Source: Rhizobacter sp. Root1221 (GTDB lineage: Bacteria > Pseudomonadota > Gammaproteobacteria > Burkholderiales > Burkholderiaceae_C). From it: a stretch of DNA of 64,000 nucleotides. The notes beneath the pieces are model-generated. The model saw only the letters and a program-made list of their open reading frames with translations, had not been told where the DNA came from and made no database searches. The stretch lies in NCBI RefSeq assembly GCF_001425785.1, contig NZ_LMDI01000076.1, positions 62,001 to 126,000 on the forward strand, written 5' to 3'. Each line of letters begins with the position of its first letter. Within the stretch, counting starts at the first letter, position 1. Below are positions 1 to 8,057 of this stretch, piece by piece. The position numbers and the translations under genes were made by a program.

Positions 1-739
1 GTTCCTTGCCCGTCTGTGCCGGCATGTCCGGCGTGTCCGGCTCGCCGTCTTGACCCTTTGTGCCCTTCTGTGATGGCCTGGGCTTGACGTGAGCGACGTC
101 CACATGCCCTCCGTCCACCGGCTGCATCACGATGCTGCACCCCGACAACTCGCCGGTCAGCATGATCGATGGCCCCTTGTCGCCGAGTCGATGGAATTTC
201 ATGGCGGCGGTACCCTCATCCATGCGAATCGAGTGCGCCCTGAATCCGTGCCCATCGTCATTCGGCACCAGAGACGCGGGCTTGATATCGAAGGCCTCGG
301 TGCCGCGCATCCGATTCGTACCGAAGACCAAACTCGGTCGCATCGGCGTTTCCCCTCGCATCGACGTGTCCCGATGGCGCATCGCGTAGTCGGCCTCACC
401 GGATCGCTGGCTCGGGCCGAGGCCGAATATCTTGACCGGGAACTGCTTCAGAAAACGCCCAGGATCCGACAGAAGCCTGCCGTAGGCCTCTGCCGGCGAC
501 ATGACAATTCCTCGAGCATCTCCTTCCTGCGTGGTGCTCGCGCGCGACGAGTCGGTGGCGGGAGCTTGTTCCTGGTGCACCTCTGGCGGCAACGCGGCTG
601 GCTGCGAGAGCGGCTCGCGGGGCGTGATGTGAGAGGCCCCCGGCTGCGTGGCCTGCTGTCGTGTGGCCTGTTGCTGTGCAGGCTGCTGGGTAGTAGGCTG
701 CGGGGTAGGCTGCCGGGACTGCCCTGGTGATCGTTGCAT
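1..739 (-). CDS. Putative T4SS-associated effector/toxin with CNF1/BLF1-like LSGC motif (partial, runs off left edge)
   Basis: Reading the minus strand from the ATG at 739-737 gives 246 codons without a stop up to the left edge, so the C-terminus is missing. An RBS-like GGAG lies 8 nt upstream of the ATG. Residues 1-51 are a Gln/Pro/Thr-rich, low-complexity leader almost identical to that of the next gene (ATG at 1952). The body is unrelated to that neighbour. It has LSGC at residues 198-201, Cys201 being followed by His212 and His217 in a Gly/Val-rich stretch. The LxGC motif with a His 11-16 residues later is the catalytic signature of CNF1-type and Burkholderia lethal factor 1-type glutamine deamidases. 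The rest of the fold cannot be confirmed by eye. Position just downstream of virB-virD4 suggests a secreted effector. Assignment as a deamidase is inference from the motif; the open frame and shared leader are directly visible. Confidence 0.7.
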   Translation of the reverse strand, partial: MQRSPGQSRQPTPQPTTQQPAQQQATRQQATQPGASHITPREPLSQPAALPPEVHQEQAPATDSSRASTTQEGDARGIVMSPAEAYGRLLSDPGRFLKQFPVKIFGLGPSQRSGEADYAMRHRDTSMRGETPMRPSLVFGTNRMRGTEAFDIKPASLVPNDDGHGFRAHSIRMDEGTAAMKFHRLGDKGPSIMLTGELSGCSIVMQPVDGGHVDVAHVKPRPSQKGTKGQDGEPDTPDMPAQTGKE

Positions 740-865
740 GACGTTTGCTCCAGTGTCCGGCGTGTGTCACGCCATCGTGATGAATGCCTTGAGGACGGGC
801 GGCGTCAATCGAAGCGAAGGCCGGGGGCATGCCCGGCCCACACCCGCGCAAACGCGGCCCACGGG
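589..865. repeat. Duplicated cassette junction, copy A (virD4-tail remnant + 5' UTR + effector leader)
   Basis: About 275 bp closely matching 1808-2085. Read on the minus strand it contains a degenerate copy of the last ~16 codons of virD4 (ending HAPGLRFD and a stop), the untranslated region with a hairpin, the RBS, and the first ~50 codons of the partial left-edge gene. The virD4-tail remnant lies just after the stop of the 876-1952 gene and has no coding role here, so it marks how the unit was duplicated. Confidence 0.85.
759..773 (-). promoter_or_regulatory. Conserved 5' UTR hairpin upstream of left-edge effector gene
   Basis: GGCGTG-TGT-CACGCC is a perfect 6-bp stem with a 3-nt loop located 20 nt upstream of the ATG at 739. 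The same 15-mer sits at the same distance before the ATG at 1952. It could be an operator or an RNA structure acting on translation; nothing in the sequence decides between them. Confidence 0.45.
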
Positions 866-875
866 TTCCTTGTCC

Positions 876-1952
876 CTACACCTCGGAGACGCCGCCCCCA
901 GACTCGTCATCCCTGTCACCCGGCCCCTTCGGAGCGCGCTTGGATTCCTCATGCTCGGAGTCACCGGGCACGAATTTGTATTTCTTGCGTTTGTCAGCCA
1001 CGCCGGCGGACTCATCCTTCGTACTCTGCTTGTGGTCGTAGCCGAACTTTTCCAGGTGGCTGTCAGAGTCGGAACCGCCCTCCTCCAGTTCCATGCCTGT
1101 CCCCTCAAGCGCCTTGCCGGATTCCAGACCATAGATGCGGTCGTGCGTGCCCTTGACCTTGGTATACGCGTCGGGACGCGGAGTGGTGATGCTGACGCTC
1201 ATGTCCTCACCAATGGCGCCAGGCAGCCTCAAGGTGTCGCGCACCAGGCGCTGGGTGGAATAGCCAGACGTACCACGCGGCACTCTCGGCATCTGGAAAT
1301 GCAGGTTGGCCCCGGGGGGCAATTCTGATAGACGCTCCGCCGTCTCGGCGGTCTTGCTGATGTCTACGCTGCGCAAAATGGGAACACCCTGAACTTCCAG
1401 GTTGTGCCGGTTTTTTTCGAAGTTCGCGTACTTGGGTGTCTCTTCAAACGTGCTCACTGCCATGCGATCAACGAGACCGGGATCTTGACGCTGGCGGGCC
1501 ATGGCGCCGGAAAGATCAGCCTCGGACAAGAAGACCCGGTCACGATCAGCCAAATTCTCTTCAGGTGGACGAACTTGGCCCGGGGGATGCCTGCCGCCAA
1601 CGGTGGGCCGGTAGCCGAGAATCTGGTCTTCGGGGACCGGAATTCTTCCATGACGGTCCGTATCGAACAAATGCTGGCCATCAGTTCCACGGCCGACGTA
1701 CTTGCCGATGAGCGGGCCTGATTCCGGCCCTGGGTAGTGGACCTGAAAATCCCGGTCCACCTCCGACCGGTGCGGTCGATACCCGCTTGAGGCGGCAGGC
1801 ATGGCCGGCAACGCGGCTGGCTGCGAGAGCGGTTCGCGGGGAGCGAGGTGAGAGGATGCCTGCGTGGCCTGCTGCCGTGTGGCCTGCTGCTGTGCAGGCT
1901 GCTGGGTGGGCTGCTGGGTAGGCGGCCGGGACTGCCCTGGTGATCGTTGCAT
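876..1952 (-). CDS. Putative T4SS-associated effector of unknown function, second cassette
   Basis: 358 residues. The ATG at 1952 follows GGAG with 8 nt spacing. Residues 1-50 are the Gln/Pro/Thr-rich leader shared with the left-edge gene; from about residue 51 the sequences diverge completely. The body is hydrophilic, has no cysteine, no signal peptide and no membrane segment, and ends in an acidic/basic low-complexity tail (residues ~285-358, with many Glu, Asp, Lys, Ser and Gly) closing in VSEV. I do not recognise any catalytic family. It lies 74 bp downstream of the virD4 stop and shares its strand, so co-transcription with or dependence on the secretion system is plausible. Alternative roles such as an immunity or structural accessory protein cannot be excluded. 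I saw no XVIPCD-type C-terminal module of the Xanthomonas T4SS effectors. Confidence 0.75.
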   Translation of the reverse strand: MQRSPGQSRPPTQQPTQQPAQQQATRQQATQASSHLAPREPLSQPAALPAMPAASSGYRPHRSEVDRDFQVHYPGPESGPLIGKYVGRGTDGQHLFDTDRHGRIPVPEDQILGYRPTVGGRHPPGQVRPPEENLADRDRVFLSEADLSGAMARQRQDPGLVDRMAVSTFEETPKYANFEKNRHNLEVQGVPILRSVDISKTAETAERLSELPPGANLHFQMPRVPRGTSGYSTQRLVRDTLRLPGAIGEDMSVSITTPRPDAYTKVKGTHDRIYGLESGKALEGTGMELEEGGSDSDSHLEKFGYDHKQSTKDESAGVADKRKKYKFVPGDSEHEESKRAPKGPGDRDDESGGGVSEV

Positions 1953-2085
1953 GACGTTTGCTCCAGTGTTCGGCGTGTGTCACGCCATCGTGATGAATGC
2001 ATCGAGGACGGGGCGTTCCCCTGGGGTCACTCGAATCGAAGGCCGGGGGCATGCGCAGCGCACACCCGCGCAAGCGCGGTCCTCG
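1808..2085. repeat. Duplicated cassette junction, copy B (true virD4 tail + 5' UTR + effector leader)
   Basis: Matches 589-865 over about 275 bp. This copy includes the genuine last codons of virD4 (…HAPGLRFE and stop at 2027), the intergenic hairpin, the RBS and the first ~50 codons of the 876-1952 gene. It is probably the parental copy because its virD4 portion is in frame with the full gene. Confidence 0.85.
1972..1986 (-). promoter_or_regulatory. Conserved 5' UTR hairpin upstream of second effector gene
   Basis: Identical GGCGTG-TGT-CACGCC inverted repeat 20 nt upstream of the ATG at 1952, matching that at 759-773. Its conservation is expected from the duplication, so functional constraint is not proven. 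Confidence 0.45.
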
Positions 2086-5000
2086 CGTCAGGCGTGTCCG
2101 CCTCGGCCGCATCGCCCAGGCGAAGGAAGTGCAGTTCGTTGTCGGGCTGCTGCGCCGCGGTGGCCATCGGCGCGTAGCCCAGCGCGGCCAAGGCCGCGAG
2201 CGAGCGGCGGTTGTTCGGCTTCATCGCCGCGAACAGCTGCCGGATGCCGGCGGCTTCGAACATGGGCTGCAGCAGCCGCGCGGCCTGCACGCCGTGGCCC
2301 TCCCCCTGGCGGTCCGCCCCGATCCAGAAGCTGAAGAGGCCAGCGTCGTCCGCCATCCCGGCACCGACGATGCCGATGGCGCCCCAGTCCTCGTGCAACA
2401 CCACGCAGTCGAGCCGGTGCGGGTTGCGGGTGGCCTCGTCGATCCACGCCGCCAGGCCGTCGGGCGACGCCGAGGCCGGCAGCCGGAACGCCATCGAGAC
2501 GTCGACGTCGCGGTACTGTAGCCACAGCGCCTGCGCATGGTGCGGCGCCAGCGGCTGCAGCCGCAGCGATCCCTCCGCAGCCGCGGAGGGCAGGAACCAG
2601 CGATGCGCCTGCAGGAGCGGTTCGCGCCGCGCGAGTTCGGCGCGGACCGCGAGGCAGGTGGGATCGTCGGGCACGGCGGCCAGCACCTGCGACGCGTCTT
2701 GCGCGGCGGCTTCGTGGTCGCCCGTGTGCAGGCCGCACACGGCCAGCGTACTCAGGTCCTGGAGGTTGTCGCCGCACACCGCCATGCCGGCCAGGCTGGC
2801 CTCGCGCGCCAGGCCGTAGTGCCGGGCCTGCAGCGCCAGGTAGCTGAGCGCCTGATGCATCGGATACGCCGCTCTCGACGGCAACCACAGGCGCCATGTG
2901 GCCTCCAGCGCACGCTGCCATGGCCCGAGCGGGAAGTCGGCTTGCGCCCAGTCGAGCGACGTGAGGGCACCGTACATCGACAGCAGGACTTGCGGGTCGT
3001 GGTCCGATTGCCGCAATGCCGACAGGCACTGGGACGCGGACGCTGCCGATGCTGCGGCAACCCCGGCAGCATGCGTGTCCTGGCGCACGCCGGCGACACG
3101 CCCGGCCAGCTTGGCCAGGACGCCGGGCGCCTCGTCCAGGGGCGCCATGATCAGCAGCAGATCGGGCACGCCCTCGCCCCCTGCATCGACCGTCCACTCG
3201 GCACCCAGCCGTTGGGCGCCCTGCGCGAGCGCGTGGAAGTTCGCGGCCTGCCGTGGCGGCGGCAGCGTCAACGCCACGGGCAGGACGAACGCGCCAGCGC
3301 GGATCGCCCGCTCTTGCGACACCGCCCGGTCAGCCGCCAGCAGCAGGAAGCGGCCGCCGGCGACCCGGTGGATGGCATCGAGCATCCGGAGGCCCTCCAG
3401 CGGCACGCGCACCTGCACGGACTCGGCCGCGCCGGCGTATGCGTCCACCACGGACCGCGCGAGGTCCGACAGCCCTGCGCCGTCCTGCGCGAGGTCGAAC
3501 GGACGCCACCCGGCCTCCAGGGCGACCGCGCCGCGCCCCGCCTGGCCGGGCCGCGCGAGGACCTGCGCGACCGAGACATGGCCGCCACCGCAGTCCACGA
3601 GGGCGTGGGGCAGCGTGGCGAAGTAGCGCTCGGCCAGCACCACCACCGGATTCACTGCCGACAGTGGTTCGGCGCGGGCCAGCAATTCGCCGCGCTGCAG
3701 CGTCGCGAACAAGCCGTGCTCCGCCGCGACCGCGAGGGAGGGATGCCTGGCCAGTGTCAGGGCTTGGGCCTCGTCATCCACGCACACGACATAGCGAAGC
3801 GAAGGCCAACCCTCACCGAGGTCGGTCAGCCGGGCTTGCAGGGACACCAGCAGCTTCCACAGGAACGCGCCGTTGCCTGGCCACAGGTCGAGCACCATCA
3901 GCGGCTCGTCGAGCGACAGCTCGGCGTGCTGCCAATAGGTCACGATGGCATCGGCATAGGCCCGGGCCACGGCCACCGGTGCCGCCGCCTCCTCGTCTTT
4001 GGCGCCAGCCCTCAGAAGGGCATGGAGGTCGTCGAACGGCATGGCGCTGCCCGGCAGCGCGGGGATCGCCACGCCGCCGTCCGGTGGCGCAGGCACCGGA
4101 CGCGTCTCGGCCTGCGCGGGCGATGGTTCCGGCGGCTGCGGCGCGGGAGTCGCCGTGAATGCCTTCACGTAGAAGTCACTGGTTGCCACGGCGGACTGGT
4201 AGCGCGCCCAATCGCCGTGGGGCAAGGCGGCCGGAATGGGCACCTTCCGCCGCTCGGTGCCGATCGTCACCTCGTGCATCGGGACGGCGGTGAACCGCTC
4301 GCTGAAGTAGTCGTCCTCGAAGTACCGGACCTTGTCTGCCTTGATCACCGGCATGCCGGACCGCACCACGAGTTCCAGGTCCTTGCTCATCTGCAGCAGT
4401 TCCTGCGGCAGCATGATGGCCCGCGACTGGTACTGCTCCGTGGTGCTGGGATTCCCGCCGTCGGCCTTCACGCCGAACAGGCTGCCCTTCGGGGTCTGCC
4501 GGCTCGACGTTGACACGGTGTCGTTGCCGATCATCTTCGAGTACTCCTCCGCCTCGCTGATCTGCGACGGCGTGAAGTAGATGACGGCCCCCATGTTGCT
4601 GACGATGTTGTGGGCGTCTTCCTGCCCGTACACGGCCTCGAGCTGGTTCTTGTCCTGGATGATGATGGCCAGCCGCATGTTGTAGCCGGCCATGTACCCC
4701 ACGCCCTTGGCGATGATCTCCACCTTCCCCATGGCCGTGAACTCGTCCAGCATCAACAGGCACTGGTGCTTGAGCTCGGGGTTCTGCTCCGGCAGCTCCT
4801 TCACGTTTTCGTTGATCAACTGCGAGAAGAACAGCTTGATGATGGGCGCGGCCTGCAGGATCTCGCCCGCCGGGATGTTCAGGTAGATCGTGACCTTCTT
4901 CTTGCGCACGTCGCGCAGGCTGAAGTCGTCGCCGGAGGTCGCCTTGTCGATGACGGCGTTGCCCCACGGTGTCAGCGCTGCGGAGAACGTGGCGTGCACG

Positions 5001-5938
5001 CCCTTGAGCGCCTGCTCGCCGCTGTTCAGGAAGCGGTTCAGGGTGTCTCGGCAGCTGTCCGACAACGGCTGCGCGCTGCCCGCCCGCTGCGCCATCACCT
5101 GCTTGAGGTACTCCTCGATGGGCATGCCCTTGCCGGAACCTTGGCGCAGGATCTCGCCGATGGTGTGCGGCAGCTCGGGCGTCTCCAGCACCAACAGGCC
5201 AAGGCCGATGAAGAGGTTCTTCGCCGCGTCCGACCAGAACGGATCCTTCTCGTTCACCGGGTAGATGATGGTGGCGAGCGCCATCAGGTCATTGGCCCGG
5301 AAATTGGGATCGTCCGAGACGTAGCCCAGCGGGTTCCAGCGGTGGGTGTTTTCCGAGAACGGGTTGAAGTAGACGATCTCGTTGCCGAGGTACCTGCGCC
5401 GGAACTCCGACGTCAGGTTGTAGTTTTCGCCCTTGATGTCGAGCACCACGGCGGACCCGGCGAACTGCAGCAGGTTCGGCACGCAAAAGCCCACGCCCTT
5501 GCCGGTTCGGGTGGGTGCAGCCAGCAGCACGAATTCGTAGCCCCCCAGTCGAAGCAGCTTGTTCTTGAACTTGCCGAGGACCACCCCATTGTCCCCGTCC
5601 AGCTTCTCCTTCCTGATGTCCTGGGCGGTGGCGAAGCGGGCCTTCCCGAACAGCGTCTCGTTGGTCACGCGCGCGCGCGCGGCCATGAAGGCCGCGAACG
5701 TGCCGCCAAAACACATCAGGAACGACATGAAGAACAAGGTCTTCACCCGCAGCAGCACGGCCGGATCGGTGTACGAGAAGTAGGCCTGCTGGATGGTGAA
5801 CAACCCCGCCTGCCCCGGCGACTGCTTGTACGAGAGGTACAGCAACACGCCGGCCATGTAGTTGGCGATGCCGAACAGCAGCAACGCGCCCACCACGCCG
5901 CCGACCCACATCGGCCATCCCGAGGTTTTCGATTTCAT
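2027..5938 (-). CDS. virD4: VirD4 coupling protein fused to methyltransferase-like, TPR-like and GNAT domains
   Basis: 1303 residues, about twice the family's usual ~550-700. The start is ATG at 5938, overlapping the virB11 stop (ATGA). Two N-terminal membrane segments lie at ~10-36 and ~63-86. The TraG/VirD4 ATPase core runs ~95-590, with Walker A PTRTGKG at ~142-148 and Walker B LLMLDEF at ~394-400; it couples substrates to the inner-membrane channel. A Pro-rich linker (~595-630) follows. Residues ~650-860 resemble a class I SAM-methyltransferase, with a glycine-rich motif LDLWPGNG at 683-690 and an acidic residue after the next strand. Residues ~1030-1105 are helical and TPR-like. Residues ~1125-1275 form a GNAT acetyltransferase with an RQGEGHG acetyl-CoA loop at ~1210-1216 and a typical NxxS…LGY ending. 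The frame is uninterrupted. The VirD4 call is firm and GNAT good; the methyltransferase and TPR calls are weaker. The C-terminus may receive or modify effectors (inference). Confidence 0.93.
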   Translation of the reverse strand: MKSKTSGWPMWVGGVVGALLLFGIANYMAGVLLYLSYKQSPGQAGLFTIQQAYFSYTDPAVLLRVKTLFFMSFLMCFGGTFAAFMAARARVTNETLFGKARFATAQDIRKEKLDGDNGVVLGKFKNKLLRLGGYEFVLLAAPTRTGKGVGFCVPNLLQFAGSAVVLDIKGENYNLTSEFRRRYLGNEIVYFNPFSENTHRWNPLGYVSDDPNFRANDLMALATIIYPVNEKDPFWSDAAKNLFIGLGLLVLETPELPHTIGEILRQGSGKGMPIEEYLKQVMAQRAGSAQPLSDSCRDTLNRFLNSGEQALKGVHATFSAALTPWGNAVIDKATSGDDFSLRDVRKKKVTIYLNIPAGEILQAAPIIKLFFSQLINENVKELPEQNPELKHQCLLMLDEFTAMGKVEIIAKGVGYMAGYNMRLAIIIQDKNQLEAVYGQEDAHNIVSNMGAVIYFTPSQISEAEEYSKMIGNDTVSTSSRQTPKGSLFGVKADGGNPSTTEQYQSRAIMLPQELLQMSKDLELVVRSGMPVIKADKVRYFEDDYFSERFTAVPMHEVTIGTERRKVPIPAALPHGDWARYQSAVATSDFYVKAFTATPAPQPPEPSPAQAETRPVPAPPDGGVAIPALPGSAMPFDDLHALLRAGAKDEEAAAPVAVARAYADAIVTYWQHAELSLDEPLMVLDLWPGNGAFLWKLLVSLQARLTDLGEGWPSLRYVVCVDDEAQALTLARHPSLAVAAEHGLFATLQRGELLARAEPLSAVNPVVVLAERYFATLPHALVDCGGGHVSVAQVLARPGQAGRGAVALEAGWRPFDLAQDGAGLSDLARSVVDAYAGAAESVQVRVPLEGLRMLDAIHRVAGGRFLLLAADRAVSQERAIRAGAFVLPVALTLPPPRQAANFHALAQGAQRLGAEWTVDAGGEGVPDLLLIMAPLDEAPGVLAKLAGRVAGVRQDTHAAGVAAASAASASQCLSALRQSDHDPQVLLSMYGALTSLDWAQADFPLGPWQRALEATWRLWLPSRAAYPMHQALSYLALQARHYGLAREASLAGMAVCGDNLQDLSTLAVCGLHTGDHEAAAQDASQVLAAVPDDPTCLAVRAELARREPLLQAHRWFLPSAAAEGSLRLQPLAPHHAQALWLQYRDVDVSMAFRLPASASPDGLAAWIDEATRNPHRLDCVVLHEDWGAIGIVGAGMADDAGLFSFWIGADRQGEGHGVQAARLLQPMFEAAGIRQLFAAMKPNNRRSLAALAALGYAPMATAAQQPDNELHFLRLGDAAEADTPDARTALARVCAAHAPGLRFE

Positions 5939-6963
5939 GAGACCGCCGCCAGCTTCTTTTGTGGATCGAAGTAGATTTCGCTGATGAACCGCTCGCCATC
6001 GTGGTTCTGGAACTGCACCACGATGTCGATGGTCAACGTCAGCAGACGCTTGATCACGTCGAACGTGAGGTTGGCGCCCCCGGGAGAGTCCTGGATCATG
6101 ATCGCCAGCTGTTCGAACGCGAGCGCCGGTGAGCCGGCATGGCAGCTGGTGATGCTCCCCGGGTGGCCCGACGCGGCGTTGCGCACGTAGTACAGGCATT
6201 CGTCCCCGCGAACCTCGGCGAGCAGGATGCGGTCGGGTTTCATGCGCAGGCAACTCTCGAGCAGGTCCTTGGGCCGCACCTTCGACTTGTCCTGGCCGCC
6301 CTTGCTGTACAGCAGGTGGACGCTGTTCTCGTGCGGCAGGAAGAGTTCTCTCACGTCCTCGATGGTGATGAGGCGCTCGGCCATCGGGATCTCGTAGACC
6401 AGGCCCTTCATGAAGGTCGTCTTGCCGGAGCCGGTGGCGCCGGACACGACGATGTTCTTCCGGTACGCCACGGCCTTCTTGATGAACTGTTCGTACTTCT
6501 CCGCTTTCAGCAGGCCCAGCAACTCATCGTCCTGGGCGCTGACCTGGCTCTGCAGTGGCGTCACCTTGCGGAACAGCCCCTCTGCCGCGAAGTCGTCGAT
6601 CCGGCGCACCAGCTGCGACGGCTTGCGCATCGTGAACGAGTACTTGCCTTCCTCGACGGCGGGCGGCATCACGAGCTGGATGCGCGAGCCGTCCGGCATC
6701 GATGCGCTCAGGATGGGTGCAGTTTCATCCCACTTCTGGTTGGAGTAGGTAGCCACGGCCGTGCCCAGCGCGCGCAGCAGGTCGGTCACTGCCTCCGGGC
6801 ACGGATGGGATGTCCAGCTGGAGTGCGCCTCGACCCACACCACACCCGGCGCGTTGACGGCAATCTCGGTGATCGCCGGGTCGTCGATCCAGGCCTTGAA
6901 CGGCTCCAGGAAGATGAGGACCGACGACTCCCTCACCAGCACGGACGGGTTCTTCGCGTTCAT
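5935..6963 (-). CDS. virB11: VirB11 secretion ATPase
   Basis: 342 residues, normal for the family. This cytoplasmic hexameric traffic ATPase powers pilus assembly and substrate transfer at the base of the T4SS. Visible motifs are Walker A GATGSGKT at 175-182, an Asp box around ITIEDVREL (199-207), Walker B ILLAEVRG at 246-253 and a His box GHPGSITSCHA at ~266-276. The ATG at 6963 overlaps the virB10 stop as ATGA, and its own stop overlaps the virD4 start in the same way, indicating translational coupling. A longer upstream reading frame exists but lies inside virB10 and is not used. Confidence 0.96.
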   Translation of the reverse strand: MNAKNPSVLVRESSVLIFLEPFKAWIDDPAITEIAVNAPGVVWVEAHSSWTSHPCPEAVTDLLRALGTAVATYSNQKWDETAPILSASMPDGSRIQLVMPPAVEEGKYSFTMRKPSQLVRRIDDFAAEGLFRKVTPLQSQVSAQDDELLGLLKAEKYEQFIKKAVAYRKNIVVSGATGSGKTTFMKGLVYEIPMAERLITIEDVRELFLPHENSVHLLYSKGGQDKSKVRPKDLLESCLRMKPDRILLAEVRGDECLYYVRNAASGHPGSITSCHAGSPALAFEQLAIMIQDSPGGANLTFDVIKRLLTLTIDIVVQFQNHDGERFISEIYFDPQKKLAAVS

Positions 6964-8057
6964 GGGTTGCCGGCCACCGTGTGGGTGTAGACCGTGTTGA
7001 ACCACAGGTCGCGGTTGAGGTACACCATCACCCGGTCGCCCCGGTTCTTGGAGATGGTGGGCGGGATGTTGATCGTGGACTCCAGCACCCGTTCGGCCAG
7101 GCTCTTCGACGTGCTGCGCGTGTTCTCGCCCGTCACGACCGTGGTCCCCCGGCTGTTTTCCTCCTTCTGGAGCTCGATGACGTCGCCGATGATCGACAGC
7201 AGCACGGCGGCGCCGATGCGCTGCGCCCAGTGGTAGTCGATGCCCCCCTGCACGCCCATCGCACCCACTGCGTCGGTGGCGGGTGAATCCACGTCGATGA
7301 CCACCCCGGTGGGTGTCTTGATGCGCTGCCACAGAATGGCGATGCGCACGTCGCCCTGCTTCACGTCGGACTTGTATTCACCGATGATCTTGCTGCCCTT
7401 CTCGATGAGCAGCACCTTGCCGTTCTCCGAGTACACGTGTTCCGGCACCACGCAGTTGGAGCTGCCCGACACCGTCGAGATCAGCTGGGTCTCGAGCACG
7501 CAGGGAATGAACGAACCCCGGGCCAGCAGGTACGAGCGGTCGCCGAACTTGCGTGCGCTGACCTGCGGCGTGGTGGTAGGCACGTTGATGCCGTCGGCCA
7601 CCTGCTCGCCGTACGCTTCGATGGTGCGCATGCGGGGCGGCTCGGACGCCGCCGGCTCGCTGACCGCGGGCCCGCCGAGCATCATGCTGGGCGGCTCCGC
7701 CTTGGGCGCACCACCGCCAGCCCCGCTCGCCGCGCCCACCACGGGAATCGGCAGCGGCGTGGGCGGTGGGGTCAACGCCGTTCGCAGCACCTCCTCGAAC
7801 TTGCGGGTCTCCGGCGGCTTCTCGTCCACCCGCAACTGCTTCTCGACCGGCGAGGGTTCGCTTTGGGCCCGCATGAAGTTGGAGATCTTCGTCTTGATGA
7901 AGTAGGCGGAACCCCCGATCACGGCCAGCGTCACCACGAACGCCAGCACGATTTTCGGAAAGACGTTGGACTTCGGGCGCGAGCGCTCCACATCGAACCG
8001 GTGCGGGTCGTAGGTATCGTCCGGGGCGGCCGACGCCAGTTTCGATTCGGCATTCAT
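6960..8057 (-). CDS. virB10: VirB10 T4SS core-channel protein
   Basis: 365 residues. VirB10 spans both membranes and, with VirB7 and VirB9, builds the outer-membrane core complex. The sequence shows a short cytoplasmic N-terminus, one membrane segment at ~35-54, a Pro-rich periplasmic linker at ~105-125, and the conserved TrbI/VirB10 beta-barrel C-terminus (about 180-365). The ATG at 8057 overlaps the virB9 stop (ATGA); the longer upstream frame is within virB9. It is followed by virB11 with a further 4-base overlap. Confidence 0.95.
   Translation of the reverse strand: MNAESKLASAAPDDTYDPHRFDVERSRPKSNVFPKIVLAFVVTLAVIGGSAYFIKTKISNFMRAQSEPSPVEKQLRVDEKPPETRKFEEVLRTALTPPPTPLPIPVVGAASGAGGGAPKAEPPSMMLGGPAVSEPAASEPPRMRTIEAYGEQVADGINVPTTTPQVSARKFGDRSYLLARGSFIPCVLETQLISTVSGSSNCVVPEHVYSENGKVLLIEKGSKIIGEYKSDVKQGDVRIAILWQRIKTPTGVVIDVDSPATDAVGAMGVQGGIDYHWAQRIGAAVLLSIIGDVIELQKEENSRGTTVVTGENTRSTSKSLAERVLESTINIPPTISKNRGDRVMVYLNRDLWFNTVYTHTVAGNP

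Noticed and set aside
876-1952. XVIPCD-type C-terminal secretion module in the cassette proteins
   Set aside because: I looked for the Xanthomonas VirD4-interacting domain pattern and the usual conserved motif is not visible in either body.
2537-4513. Long plus-strand open frame of 658 codons
   Set aside because: It is read antisense through virD4, has Arg/Gln/His-rich composition typical of GC-rich shadows and no recognisable domain.
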